From Rhodopirellula halodulae (GTDB lineage Bacteria > Planctomycetota > Planctomycetia > Pirellulales > Pirellulaceae): a stretch of 64,000 nucleotides of DNA. The notes beneath the pieces are model-generated. The model had not been told where the DNA came from. It saw only the letters and a list, made by a program, of their open reading frames with translations, and made no database searches. This document shows positions 21,301 through 35,425 of this stretch, piece by piece. The position numbers were made by a program, and so were the translations under genes. Each line of letters starts with the position of its first letter. Position 1 is the first letter of the stretch. The stretch covers positions 1-64,000 of the forward strand of contig NZ_JAJKFV010000012.1 of assembly GCF_020966775.1 (NCBI RefSeq). Reading direction: 5' to 3'.

Positions 21301-21831
21301 GTTGAGAACGCTGTAGGACGGCATGTCCTCCGGAACCACGCGAATCGGATCGGCCCAACTTGCGCCCTCGTCGGAACTCGTTCGCATCAGAATCTCATCG
21401 AGGAATAGATGCTTTGCTTCCGGAGGTGGAGCGTATTTGCGAATGTAAAACAATGCGATCCGGTCGTCTTGCAAACGCAGTAGCGACACCGACATCAAAT
21501 TCGAGTCCTCGCTGCCACGCTCGATCACCGAAACATCATTGGCCGACCAAGTGACCCCGCCATCGGATGATATTCGCGAAACCAGAGCCGCCGGCGCATG
21601 GTCACCGGTACCAATGAACTTGGTGTAGATCAGCAGCAACCGTCCATCATTGAGCTGAACAAAGTCACCTTCGCTGTTGCGTCCGTTCAGTTCGCGTGGC
21701 TGGATTCGCAGGACTTTCTCGATTCCATTGGGAACACCCGCCGGAGGACGCTGTGCCGCGACGTCGTGACCCCAAGAAGCCAGAGTTATCAAACTACAAA
21801 ACAGCAAAACGCTTCTTTGAAACCGACGCAT
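18376..21831 (-). CDS. Exported sialidase-like protein fused to an alpha/beta-hydrolase esterase
   Basis: An 1151-residue secreted multidomain enzyme. After a signal peptide (MRRFQRSVLLFCSLITLASW, cleavage near VAAQ) comes a sialidase/BNR propeller with Asp boxes SSDGGVTW, SSDEGASW, SDDHGSTW, SEDQGDTW and SKDDGKTW (about residues 30-370). A second, less regular propeller-like stretch spans about 430-800. Residues about 840-1151 form an alpha/beta hydrolase with the nucleophile elbow GHSFGG near residue 1000 and a late histidine in NRPNHSPN, resembling acetyl-xylan esterase or dienelactone-hydrolase types. The combination suggests removal of sialic-acid-like sugars and acyl groups from marine glycans. 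The ATG at 21831 is preferred to 21879 because it heads the signal peptide. Confidence 0.82.
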   Translation of the reverse strand: MRRFQRSVLLFCSLITLASWGHDVAAQRPPAGVPNGIEKVLRIQPRELNGRNSEGDFVQLNDGRLLLIYTKFIGTGDHAPAALVSRISSDGGVTWSANDVSVIERGSEDSNLMSVSLLRLQDDRIALFYIRKYAPPPEAKHLFLDEILMRTSSDEGASWADPIRVVPEDMPSYSVLNNDRVIQLASGRLVVPLAVHYRVGWEGYRSSAEMVCYLSDDHGSTWKSSKTALRSELLAQEPGVVELADGRLVMFCRSQDCQLISFSEDQGDTWSELTRSTINQPTVSPASIKRIPQTGDLLMLWNNGDDELAKQKPIGRRPFTAAISKDDGKTWQNIRNVGTDPDGWYCYTAIEFVGDHVLLAHCEYPRLNSLQVTRVPLKWFYDSEHADAGDVSKSSTQQEPIDYTISLDVAHEGFDGKQCWVHARVGVVPSEDAEPAAVMTTQKLLLSGSDVFYRLHQSRKRPAELGWSDLKPIDSFSRQTVRDGKIPRGGLRNAELLREGDETTVCDFVPQWHAASQRLLGIGQTVWYRDNRVMRVRPRGIAYSVMDRRHENWSDWRVVDLPDDPIFDNAGAGSAQRLDLPGGDVLLPIYCKKPQDKEFSSIVVRCRFDGEILHYVEHGNALTIPVDRGLYEPSLTHFGGKYFLTLRNDQHGYVATSDDGLEFSPPVKWTFDDGSELGNYNTQQHWVTHSDGLFLVYTRRAENNDHVFRHRAPLFIARVDPERLCLIRKSERVLVPEHGARLGNFGVTRVSPNETWVTVAEWMQPEGVEKHGSNNRIFVAKLRWNRPNQLASMTSNLGVPIEPTAYCKPPRAYLEPSAEHRSPLMFEDGSAVSRAAQWPRRRREILDDWETLMGKWPERIEDPKPRIVQSETLDGLVRHTIEFQWTPNEKTTGYLLIPNSSGDGEVPLPAVLSVYYEPETAIGLGKPHRDFALQLAKRGFVTLSIGTTEATQAKTYALYHPSIDEASVQPLSMLAYAAANAWQVLADRPEVDRDRIGIVGHSFGGKWAMFAACLFDRFACAAWSDPGIVFDETISDVNYWEPWYLGYHPRPWRDRGPITEQNPARGLYPDLIQEGRDLHELHALMAPRPFLVSGGSADPIGRWRALNHTIAVNRLLGYHDRVAMTNRPNHSPNADSNGVVYAFFERHLLGR

Positions 21832-22110
21832 GGACAGGCTCGGAAAATGAGGAAGTCGCCAACCTCTTCTGGTGTGCAATCACAAATCCACCACGCGAAC
21901 GCGTTGGCATCAGTGCGGCGGTGAGGTTGTGAGCGGCAAGGCGGGATAATAGGCGGGAATCGCGGATGCGACTGTGGCTCGCATGATAGTGCATTCTGAG
22001 CATCGCGAGCGAATTCAAGCGAATGCCTGGTCACAACAGGCCAACCGGCAGCAGAACGCTCGCCCAAACCACCCATGCACAAAACGCATCCGCAAGATGC
22101 GATGAATGCA

Positions 22111-24706
<2,596 letters not shown>

Positions 24707-24718
24707 CCTGCGTCCATA

Positions 24719-24772
24719 GTAGGTCAGGTTTCACCTGACGCCCCGGCCGATGCTTCGCAGAAGCGAGGCGTC
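24719..24772. repeat. Repeat family C, short copy
   Basis: GTAGGTCAGG then TTTCACCTGACG, with arms GTCAGGT/ACCTGAC kept and the loop changed to TTC (wobble-neutral), followed by the second hairpin GCTTC-GCA-GAAGC. It lies 13 bp after the katG stop. Confidence 0.75.
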
Positions 24773-24873
24773 GCGCCGGCAAAGGGCAATAACTCGACGA
24801 AATGAATTGGCCAATGACAATCGCCAGACAAGTCCTCGCCAGACAAGCCCTCGCCGACAAGTCTCAGTCTGCC

Positions 24874-25653
24874 TCACTGCAACGGGCTGTATTGGCGACG
24901 GTATTCGGTGGGTGTCACACCGGTCGACATTTTGAATTGCCGCGTCAGGTGACTCTGATCATAGAACCCCGTGTTCGCGGCAATCGCTCCGATGGGTTCC
25001 TCGGTGGTCTCCAACAGATACCGCGCCACACCGACTCGCACTTCGCGAATGTACTGGTTTGGCGTGATTTGAAACCGTCGCATGAACTCACGATGAAGCT
25101 GACTGGCGGACAGGTTGGCTTGTTCCGCCAAGTCAGCCACTGAGATTGGATCGCCGTAGAAGTTGCTGACAAACTGCACGACCTTCACCAATCGCAAATG
25201 CCCACTCTCGGGCGCATCCGCGTCTTGATAGCGTCGTTTGACACCCGCCAATGCCACCACGTCGCCGCGAGCATCCATCAACGGAACTTTGTGGCATGAA
25301 TAGATCTGCGGCACGCCGCGACTGTCGGGAACCAACCAAATTTGATCTGTCAACGCTTCGCGCGAAGCGATGACCCGGCGGTCTTCTTCGACATATTGAG
25401 TGGCGATCGCGGGCGGGAAAAAGTCGAAGTCTGACCGCCCGATGATGCAAGATTCATCCTCCACGCCGATCACGCGACACATGACACGATTGCCGCGCAG
25501 ATAGCGTCCGTCGGCCGATTTCACGTACATGTAGATTTGCGGCAAAAAATCGAACAAATCGAAACATGCCATCGGATTCACAATGCTTCCGAAGACCTGT
25601 TGTCGCCACTCGCTCAAAGCAGCGTCCGCGAGAGGGGTTACAGGAGAATTCAT
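24874..25653 (-). CDS. AraC-family regulator with N-terminal PAS domain
   Basis: A 259-residue regulator. Residues about 30-145 form a PAS-like sensor (FLPQIYMYVKSADGRYLRGN, then GRSDFDFFPPAIA, IWLVPDSRG and VPLMDARGDVVALAGVKR). Residues about 155-255 carry the AraC double helix-turn-helix: ISVADLAEQANLSASQLHRE, then PNQYIREVRVGVARYLLE, then IGAIAANTGFYDQSHLTRQF and GVTPTEYRR. It faces away from the cytochrome/DUF1553 gene that starts 209 bp upstream. PAS-AraC genes commonly sit beside such planctomycete operons, so control of the 25.9-35.3 kb cluster is the likely inference. The ligand of the PAS domain is unknown. Confidence 0.9.
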   Translation of the reverse strand: MNSPVTPLADAALSEWRQQVFGSIVNPMACFDLFDFLPQIYMYVKSADGRYLRGNRVMCRVIGVEDESCIIGRSDFDFFPPAIATQYVEEDRRVIASREALTDQIWLVPDSRGVPQIYSCHKVPLMDARGDVVALAGVKRRYQDADAPESGHLRLVKVVQFVSNFYGDPISVADLAEQANLSASQLHREFMRRFQITPNQYIREVRVGVARYLLETTEEPIGAIAANTGFYDQSHLTRQFKMSTGVTPTEYRRQYSPLQ

Positions 25654-25862
25654 GCGAGGATTTTACAAATCGATGCAATGATTCGGCAAGACGCATGCGG
25701 AACCATGAACCATAATTGTTAGCTGGCGACATGGTGGCCCCATTGCCGCGTACGCTTGGTTGAGCCGATGCCCTTCGGATGCACAACCATGCCAACGTCG
25801 CCCCCCGCCCTCGGTGAACGTCCGTTCGAGGAACGTCACCCCACTCCCGCCACATTGATTGT

Positions 25863-28800
25863 ATGAGCCGTCGCGAATTCAACGCACGATCCCGTGCCCT
25901 TGATCACGCCTTTCCAATTCGACGGCCAGTGATCAGCACGCGTTTAACCGCTTACTCGTTCCAACACATCGGCGAAGCATCGCGTGCGGGCCAATTGTTG
26001 ATCGCTCTGACCTTGTTCGGCATAGCCTTCTCGATGGCGTGCGTTGGCAATGCGGAGGAGGTCTCGTTTTCTCGCGATGTCTTGCCGGTGCTGTCGGACC
26101 GATGCTTTCATTGTCATGGTCCAGACGAAGAAAACCGTGAAGCCGGTTTGCGTTTGGACGTCGAATCGGCGGCCAAGGAAGACTTGGGCGGGTATGCCGC
26201 GATCACTCCCAATGATTTGGAAGCCAGCGAGATTTGGAACCGCATCACGTCCGATGACGAATACGAAGTCATGCCGCCTCCGGATTCGCATCGCAAACCG
26301 TTGACGGAACGCGAACGCGAGGCAGTCCGCCAATGGATTGAACAGGGAGCTCCCTGGGGAAAGCATTGGTCGTTCGAACCGATTCAACGTCCCAGTCTCC
26401 CAGAGCTGAACGTAACGAAATCGAGTTCATCAGAGGCCGTGACTGCGGACGAATCAACTCACCCGATCGACTCGTTTGTCATTGCTCGACTCGCGGACGA
26501 AGACCGAACGCTGAGCCCTCCGGCCGATTCAATCACGCAGCTTCGACGATTGGCATTTGATCTGACGGGAATGTCACCCACTCCCGAGCAAATCAAACGC
26601 TATCAAACGCGATTGCGGGATGGTGACCCAACCGCTTGGACGCAGGCCATCGAAGAAATGCTGGAATCGCCCCACCACGCCGAACGAATGGCGATGTGGT
26701 GGTTGGACGCGGCCCGATACTCCGATTCCGACGGGTTCCAACAAGACGCAACCCGAGAAAACTGGCCATGGCGCGACTGGGTGATCGAACAATTCGCTCA
26801 GAATCGACCGTTTGACGAGTTCACGATCGAACAATTTGCCGGCGATTTGCTGCCAGGCGCGACTCCTGAGCAGAAGTTGGCAACCTGCTTTCATCGCAAT
26901 CACATGACCAACGGCGAAGGCGGTCGCGACCCCGAAGAATCTCGCATCGATTACGTGATTGATCGAGTCAACACGACCGGCACGGTCTGGCTGGGACTGA
27001 CGCTTGGCTGCGTGCAGTGTCACACGCACAAGTTCGATCCCATCACGCATCACGATTACTACTCGCTGTCCGCCTTCTTCAACAGCATTGATGAGGACGG
27101 GCGGGCGGGGATGAATGCCAAACCGTACCTCGAATACGAATCCCCCAAAGCGAAACAACAATCCGAAGCATTCGCGGCTTTTGTTAAAGAATGCGAACAG
27201 TTCGAGTCTGCTGAAAAAGAGCGGGCGATCCAGCGCTTCGACGCGTGGTTGAACGACTTTCAAACGAATCTGCCAAACGAACATGTTGTCTGGCACACAC
27301 CGCAACCAACGGTCAGCGGCGTGGAAGGAACGCAGTTCCAAGTCGAAGACAATCAGATCGTCCAGACCACAGGCCCCAAAACGATGCATGATGATTATCG
27401 CATCGTTCTGTCGCTGCCAGACGACCTACCTCGCGTGACGGGCATCCGCCTCGAAGTCTTTCCGCACGAATCGCACGTGGACGGTCGCTTCTCACGGGAT
27501 GGCAACGGTGAGTTCACACTCACCAATGTTCTGACCATGGGACGCCGTGACGGCAGCCCGTCGGAAACCCAGATCGACTTAGTACGAGCCACCGCGGACG
27601 TGGAGGCCGACAAAAAACGTGAAACCAAGTGGGACACACGGTACAGCCACATCAAAGAGACGCTGAATGATGACGCGCGTGACGGATGGACCACCGAAGG
27701 AGTCAAAAAGATCGAACCTCACGTCGGCGTGTACGAGCTTGATTCGCCTTGGGAAACCCAACCCGGCGACCAATTCATCGTGCTTCTGCGTCACCGTTCG
27801 ACTCACGGGCACGCGAACATTGGCCGATTCCGAATTTCACTGACCTCGGAGTACGGCGAAACAGTCCACCGAGTTGACGGCGGATCACCGCTGAAAGAAT
27901 TAGTCGAATTTCTGCGGCGGCAGAACGTGCAAAGCGAAGCCGACAACTCGGATGCTTCGGACGCGGAACCAAATTCGCTTGTTCAATTGGATGACCAACT
28001 ACGCAAACGTTTGTTGGACCAGTATTTGGTGTCCGACGAAGCCTATCAACAGGCGAGCCAACGTTTGTCGCGGGCTCGCAAGCAACAGAAAGACCTCCAA
28101 CGACAATCAAAGCCACGTCGCGTGATGGTCTTGAGCGAGCGTGAAAAAGCTCGTGACACGCACGTCTTGGTTCGCGGCGTTTGGGATGCGAAAGGCGACG
28201 TTGTTCAACGAGCTGTCCTGCCGAGCGTGTTGCCACGACCGGCCGAAGAAACCCAGACACGTTTGGATTTGGCCAACTGGATCGTTGATCGTGAAAATCC
28301 GCTGACCGCACGGGTCATTGTCAATCATCTTTGGCAATTGATGTTCGGCAACGGGTTGGTGCGAACGCCGGGTGACTTTGGCTTGCAAGGCGAGTTGCCA
28401 ACCCATCCCAAATTGCTCGATTGGTTGGCCGTTGAGTTGCTGGACAACGACTGGGATTTGAATCACGTGCTTCGATTGATCGCGACCAGTCAAACGTACC
28501 GGCAAAGCAGCGTCGCAACGCCGGAGATGCTGCAGTGGGATCCAGAAAATCGAATGCTGGCCCGCGCCCCGCGATTCCGATTGCCGGCCTGGATGATTCG
28601 TGACAATGCATTGCGAGTGTCCGGTTTGCTCACGCCCACCATCGGCGGCCCTCCCGTGTTGCCGTACCAACCCGACGGGGTTTGGGCGGAAATCACGATG
28701 GGACGGTTCGACTATCAACCCAGTGTCGGACCGCCTCAATACCGCCGCACTTTGTACGCATTCTGGCGTCGCAGCAGTGCTCCCACGTTTTTGTTCGACA

Positions 28801-29222
28801 GTGCACAGCGTCGGGTTTGCGAAGTCGGGGTGCGGCGCACCAACACTCCGCTGCATGCACTGACACTGATGAACGACACGACCATGTTGGAAGCATCGCG
28901 AGCATTGGCCGACGAAGCGGTTGCCGAGGCCAACGAATCCATATCGAATTCGGATGCGAGCAAGACCGCTTGGATGGATCAAGCCAACACGATTGCCATG
29001 CGAGTCCTCTCGCGTGAATTATCGCAGGACGAACTGATGTCACTGCAATCGGTTTGGGACCGAGCCTTGGCTTACTACGACAAGCATCCCGAATCGGCAG
29101 TGAGCTACTGCACCGTGGGCCAGCGTCCTCCGCCGACGCTCGAGCACGCACCGCCGACCGCGGCTTGGCAAACCACCGCCAGCCTGTTGCTGAACTTGGA
29201 CGAAGCCATGACCCGCGAATAG
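25863..29222 (+). CDS. Planctomycete cytochrome protein (PSCyt1-PSCyt2-PSD1), first copy
   Basis: A 1119-residue exported protein with the planctomycete-specific architecture PSCyt1 (DUF1588-like heme domain), PSCyt2 (DUF1549) and PSD1 (DUF1553). One heme c motif, CFHCH, lies at about residues 81-85, directly after the EVSFSRDVLPVLSDR segment typical of PSCyt1. DUF1549 covers about 200-420 (LRRLAFDLTGMSPTPEQ, CVQCHTHKFDPITHHDYY; CVQCH is a second CXXCH). DUF1553 covers about 790-1080 (NPLTARVIVNHLW, QTYRQSS, TNTPLHALTLMND). The role is uncertain; such proteins accompany sulfatases and are thought to act in complex polysaccharide turnover. A DUF1501 gene follows 51 bp downstream. Confidence 0.92.
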   Translation: MSRREFNARSRALDHAFPIRRPVISTRLTAYSFQHIGEASRAGQLLIALTLFGIAFSMACVGNAEEVSFSRDVLPVLSDRCFHCHGPDEENREAGLRLDVESAAKEDLGGYAAITPNDLEASEIWNRITSDDEYEVMPPPDSHRKPLTEREREAVRQWIEQGAPWGKHWSFEPIQRPSLPELNVTKSSSSEAVTADESTHPIDSFVIARLADEDRTLSPPADSITQLRRLAFDLTGMSPTPEQIKRYQTRLRDGDPTAWTQAIEEMLESPHHAERMAMWWLDAARYSDSDGFQQDATRENWPWRDWVIEQFAQNRPFDEFTIEQFAGDLLPGATPEQKLATCFHRNHMTNGEGGRDPEESRIDYVIDRVNTTGTVWLGLTLGCVQCHTHKFDPITHHDYYSLSAFFNSIDEDGRAGMNAKPYLEYESPKAKQQSEAFAAFVKECEQFESAEKERAIQRFDAWLNDFQTNLPNEHVVWHTPQPTVSGVEGTQFQVEDNQIVQTTGPKTMHDDYRIVLSLPDDLPRVTGIRLEVFPHESHVDGRFSRDGNGEFTLTNVLTMGRRDGSPSETQIDLVRATADVEADKKRETKWDTRYSHIKETLNDDARDGWTTEGVKKIEPHVGVYELDSPWETQPGDQFIVLLRHRSTHGHANIGRFRISLTSEYGETVHRVDGGSPLKELVEFLRRQNVQSEADNSDASDAEPNSLVQLDDQLRKRLLDQYLVSDEAYQQASQRLSRARKQQKDLQRQSKPRRVMVLSEREKARDTHVLVRGVWDAKGDVVQRAVLPSVLPRPAEETQTRLDLANWIVDRENPLTARVIVNHLWQLMFGNGLVRTPGDFGLQGELPTHPKLLDWLAVELLDNDWDLNHVLRLIATSQTYRQSSVATPEMLQWDPENRMLARAPRFRLPAWMIRDNALRVSGLLTPTIGGPPVLPYQPDGVWAEITMGRFDYQPSVGPPQYRRTLYAFWRRSSAPTFLFDSAQRRVCEVGVRRTNTPLHALTLMNDTTMLEASRALADEAVAEANESISNSDASKTAWMDQANTIAMRVLSRELSQDELMSLQSVWDRALAYYDKHPESAVSYCTVGQRPPPTLEHAPPTAAWQTTASLLLNLDEAMTRE

Positions 29223-29273
29223 TCGGTCCGTCGTTTTGTCTTTCAATCCAATCATCCATTTGAAACCGAATCA

Positions 29274-30716
29274 ATGCTTCCCTCAAAGCTTCCTTCGAAC
29301 GCAATGCAACTTGGCCGCCGAAGTTTTCTCGGCCAAGCCGGATTGAATTTCGGTGCGTTGGCCGCTGGCGTCATGCTCGGCGACGAATTGGCAGCCAAAA
29401 GCCTTGAAAAGGAACTGCCGCACTTCGCTCCGAAAGCCAAGCGAGTCATTTTCCTGACTCAGTCAGGCGGGCCGTCACAGATCGAATTGTTCGATCACAA
29501 ACCGGAGCTGCCGAAACTTGCCGGGACCGAATTGCCCGATAGCGTCCGACAAGGACAACGACTGACGGGGATGACGAAGAACCAGAAGCAGTTGATCTTG
29601 CCGGCGATCACCAAGTTTCACCGCCACGGTGAATGCGGTCGCTTGATCGGTGAATGGCTGCCGCACATCGGTTCAATCTCCGACGAGTTGTGCTTCGTCA
29701 AATCCATGGTGACCGACGAGATCAATCACGCACCCGCGATGACGAAGTTTTTGACCGGCCATCAACTGCCCGGACGTCCCAGCTTCGGTGCTTGGGCGAG
29801 TTACGGCTTGGGAACCATGAATCGCAACTTGCCCGATTACGTGGTGCTGATCTCCAAAATGAAACGAGGCAGCGATCAACCGCTCTACGATCATTATTGG
29901 GGCAGTGGTTTCCTTCCATCCAAACATCAAGGCGTCAAGCTGCGTAGTGCAAAGGATCCGGTCCTCTATTTGAACGATCCGGACGGTTTTCCTCGCGAAC
30001 TTCGGCGTGAAATGCTGGACGGTTTGGCGAGCCTCAACCGTTCGCATCATGAACAAACACTCGACCCTGAAATTGAAACGCGAATATCGCAGTACGAAAT
30101 GGCGTTTCGGATGCAAACCAGCATCCCCGAATTGACCGACCTCAGCGACGAATCAGACGAAACGTTTGAATTGTACGGCCCCGATTCCCGACGTCCGGGA
30201 AGCTATGCCGCGAACTGCATCTTGGCGCGTCGCTTGGCCGAGCGAGACGTTCGGTTCATTCAGTTGTTTCATCCGGATTGGGATCACCATTCGCGTTTGA
30301 GTTCTTGGTGCGTGTCGCGTTGCGTGGACACGGACCAACCCAGTGCCGCGTTGGTGATGGATTTGAAACGCCGGGGGTTGTTGGACGACACGCTGGTGAT
30401 CTGGGGTGGTGAGTTCGGTCGTGGCGTTGCCGGCCAAGGCAAATGGGATTCGCCGGAAGCCGGTCGCGATCATCATCCGCGATGCTTCACAATTTGGATG
30501 GCGGGTGCCGGAATCAAGCCTGGATTCAGCTACGGCGAAACGGACGACTTCAGTTACAACGTGGCCGAAAACCCGGTTCACGTGAGGGATCTGCACGCAA
30601 CCGCCCTTCATGTTCTTGGAATCGATCACGAACGATTCACCCACCGCTATCAAGGACTGGATTTCAAACTGACCGGCGTAGAACCTTCGCAGGTGGTTCA
30701 CGATTTGCTGTCTTGA
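29274..30716 (+). CDS. DUF1501 protein with Tat-like signal, first copy
   Basis: A 480-residue DUF1501 family protein, a fold related to sulfatases and alkaline phosphatases. The N-terminus has a Tat-type signal ([20 protein letters not shown]). The core begins [20 protein letters not shown]. Metal-binding positions are expected in GGEFGRG and [19 protein letters not shown] near the C-terminus, followed by [16 protein letters not shown]. These genes nearly always follow a PSCyt/PSD1 gene, as here, suggesting a two-protein exported system whose reaction is not known. Spacing of 51 bp to the preceding gene fits one operon. Confidence 0.92.
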   Translation: MLPSKLPSNAMQLGRRSFLGQAGLNFGALAAGVMLGDELAAKSLEKELPHFAPKAKRVIFLTQSGGPSQIELFDHKPELPKLAGTELPDSVRQGQRLTGMTKNQKQLILPAITKFHRHGECGRLIGEWLPHIGSISDELCFVKSMVTDEINHAPAMTKFLTGHQLPGRPSFGAWASYGLGTMNRNLPDYVVLISKMKRGSDQPLYDHYWGSGFLPSKHQGVKLRSAKDPVLYLNDPDGFPRELRREMLDGLASLNRSHHEQTLDPEIETRISQYEMAFRMQTSIPELTDLSDESDETFELYGPDSRRPGSYAANCILARRLAERDVRFIQLFHPDWDHHSRLSSWCVSRCVDTDQPSAALVMDLKRRGLLDDTLVIWGGEFGRGVAGQGKWDSPEAGRDHHPRCFTIWMAGAGIKPGFSYGETDDFSYNVAENPVHVRDLHATALHVLGIDHERFTHRYQGLDFKLTGVEPSQVVHDLLS

Positions 30717-30873
30717 AACCTCACCGACTGCCCAAGTTTTTCGCGAAACAACGATCACGATCGAACGTCGAAACGCACGCCTCCCAACATTGAATTTCCG
30801 TAGCGTTTCGATCGGTCATCTCAAACAACTTCGACATCTCTTGATTTCACAATTTTCACTTGAGTTTTCACCC

Positions 30874-33755
30874 ATGCATCATTGGTCTCAACGGATTTGC
30901 CTGACGTTTGTCATCGCAACAACGTCGATGATCGCCACGGCCGAGGACGATCAGTCGCAGACCTTGCCGGAGACGATTCGTTTCAACGATCACATCCGAC
31001 CGATTTTCAACGCGCAGTGCACGGCCTGTCATGGCGGCGTCAAACAAGCCGGCGATGTATCGTTCGTCTATCGCGACAAGGTGCTGCCTCCGGATGGCTG
31101 GGTCATTGAACCAGGCGATCCCGAAGCGTCCATCATTATGGAACGCATCACGTCGGAGGACGAATACGAAGTCATGCCTCCGCCGGAGCATGGACCACCG
31201 TTGAGCGATTACGAAGTCGCTTTGGTCCGACGATGGATCGAGCAAGGAGCCAAGTGGGGTGAGCACTGGGCCTACGAAAAGCCGAATGCTCCTGAGATGC
31301 CGGTGGTCAGCGACGTCGATTGGTGCCGCCAATCCATTGACCGATTCGTCTTGGCCAAGTTGGACGAGAAGGGATATGCCCCGTCGCAGGACGAGATCCC
31401 ATCGCGTTGGTTGCGGCGGGCCACATTGGACCTGACCGGTTTGCCACCGACGCCGGAAGACGTCAACGATTTCGAGCAAACCATCCAAGACAAAGGCGAA
31501 ATTGCCTATGAAGAAGCCGTCGACCGACTGCTGCAACGTCCCGAGTTTGGGGAACGCTGGGCAAGTGTTTGGTTGGACCAAATCCGCTACGCCGATTCCA
31601 AGGGACTGGGGCTGGACGGTCCACGAACGACGTGGAAGTACCGTGACTATGTCATCGACGCGTTCAACCGTGACATGCCGTATGACGAGTTCACGATTCA
31701 GCAGATCGCGGGCGATTTGAAAAAGAACCCGAGCATCGAAGACTACATCGCCACGGCGGCCCATCGTTTGACTCAGTCGAACGAAGAAGGCGGCACCGAT
31801 GACGAAGAGTTTCGCGTCGAAGCGATCTTGGACCGGGTCAACACGACTTGGCAAGTTTGGCAAGGCGTGACGTTTGGGTGCGTTCAGTGTCACAGCCATC
31901 CGTACGACCCGTTTGAACACGATGAGTACTACGAGTTCGCAGCGTTCTTCAACAACACGGCCGACAGTGATCTGAACGAAGATTGGCCGGTGCTGCGAGT
32001 CCCAGTCGATCCGGCTCACTATGACCAAGCCGCCGAGTTGGACGCTCAGATCCGTCCATTGGAACGAACCATTTGGGAACAGGAATACGCGACGCTCGCC
32101 AATGCGGAATTGTGGAATCCGATCAAAACCTTGTCGGCGTCCACCAACAAAGCCACCCAAGTCGCGGTGGAAGACAAAACGGACCACGCCGAATTTCACA
32201 CCGTTGGCACCGTCGCCAGAAACACGGACATCACGTTGGAATCGGAATTCCCGGAAGGAATGGATCAACTGACCGCGGTCCGCTTCACGGGCATGCCGCT
32301 GGATCCTGAAAAGGCCGTTTCGGACTCCGAATGGGGATTCGTGTTGTCACACGTGGAAGCCAAATTGGTTCTGCCCGGTGAGGAAGAGCCGAAGATCATC
32401 GAGTTCGCCGATGTGATCTCGGACGAGCCGACACCGTTCTACGATCCGAGAAAGAGTTTGGATGGAAAATCGAATCAAGGGTTCTCCGCCTACACCCGAA
32501 TCCACTACCCACGTTCCGCTGCATTTGTGCTGAAGGAGTCCATGCCGATTCCGGACGGTGCGAAGTTGCAGTTCACGATCAAGCACCGCGTCTATTTGTT
32601 GGCCGCGTTCTCACTGGTCACGCGGCGTGGTCACTTGGCGGTATCCGACAGCGAAGCGTTCCAAGAGCTTCTTGCCAATGCCGACTTGAAAGAGCAACGT
32701 GACCAACTCGCGGACCTGAAATCGCGACGTGGCAAGATCAACACGACGACCGTTCCGGTGTTGGCTGAACGAGAAGCTCACTTGGCTCGCCCGAGCCACG
32801 TTTTCATTCGCGGGTTGTTTTTGACCAAAGACAAAGAGGTGACCCCCGGCACGCCCGCTTCGATGCCGGAGCTGGAAACGGAAGGTTCCGCCGACCGCAT
32901 GGCACTCGCGCGATGGTTGGTCAGTGATGAGAATCCTCTCACAGCTCGCGTCGCGGTGAACCGCGTTTGGTCCCAGATCTTTGGAATTGGATTGGTTGCC
33001 ACCGAAGAAGATTTCGGCTCCTCCGGTGAGGCTCCTTCGCACCCGCAATTGCTAGATCACTTGGCGGTTCGGTTTCAGAACACTCATCAATGGAAGTTCA
33101 AACCGTTGATTCGCGAAATTCTGCTTTCACGGACTTACCGACAATCCAGCGTTGTCACCGAAGAACTGAAGACCGAGGATCCGGCCAACCGTTGGCTAGC
33201 CCGTGGTCCTCGCCACCGCTTGGATGCGGAAACCGTTCGCGATCAGGCGTTGGCGATTTCAGGGTTGCTCAGCGACACCATGCACGGTCCGCCGGTGCAC
33301 CCACCGATTCCCGATGGCGTGTGGACGCCGTTTGCCGGATGGGACAAATGGAACACGCCCAAGACCGACGATGGCAATCGTTATCGCCGTTCGATCTACA
33401 CCTACACCAAACGCAGCATTCCATTCCCGATGTTTGCCGCGTTCGATGCTCCTTCGCGTGAGTTCTGCACGCCTCGTCGTTTGCGATCCAACACACCCAT
33501 CCAAGCGTTGATGACGTTGAACGATCAAACGTTCGCGGAATGTGCTGCGGCGTTTGCCGAAAGAATGCGTGACGAGTCCGAGGCTGTTTCCGACCAGATC
33601 CGATCGGGTTTTGAACGAGCCACCTGTCGTGAGCCTTCGGCAGAGGAGCTGACAGAACTGGTCCAGCTCCACCAACAAATTGAAGAACTGAAAACCGGCG
33701 ATCCGCTGGCGATGGTTGCCAACGTGCTTTTGAATCTCGATGAGGTTTTGACCAA

Positions 33756-33759
<4 letters not shown>
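30874..33759 (+). CDS. Planctomycete cytochrome protein (PSCyt1-PSCyt2-PSD1), second copy
   Basis: A second cytochrome protein of 961 residues. A signal peptide ([26 protein letters not shown]) is followed by [14 protein letters not shown] and the heme motif CTACH. DUF1549 follows ([20 protein letters not shown], and [20 protein letters not shown] with a second CXXCH). DUF1553 comes near the end ([34 protein letters not shown]). The open frame extends to a TTG at 30790, but the ATG at 30874 is preferred because it heads the signal peptide. It shares the architecture of the copy at 25863 but is clearly diverged, so this is an old duplication or two independent modules. Its stop overlaps the next start (ATGA). 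Confidence 0.92.
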
Positions 33760-35279
<1,520 letters not shown>

Positions 35280-35288
35280 CGAATGACC

Positions 35289-35315
35289 GTCGGCGAAAAG
35301 TCTGCTTTCACCGAC
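35289..35315. terminator. Possible bidirectional terminator between convergent genes
   Basis: Arms GTCGG-c-GAAA and TTTC-a-CCGAC pair over nine positions with one mismatch around a 7-base loop, between the DUF1501 stop and the convergent sulfatase. No T-run follows, so support is weak. Confidence 0.35.
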
Positions 35316-35425
35316 AATACCGCGTTTGCACGCAGGCCGTTGGTGACCTGATCGCATTGCGTTTCGGTACCGGCCTGTGGGCGACTGGCAACCGAACAGA
35401 TAAGCGAATGGCAGCCGGGCAAACG

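Noticed and set aside
30868..32268. 466-codon minus-strand frame opposite the second cytochrome gene
   Set aside because: The other strand carries unmistakable heme and DUF1549 motifs; the antisense product has no recognisable features.
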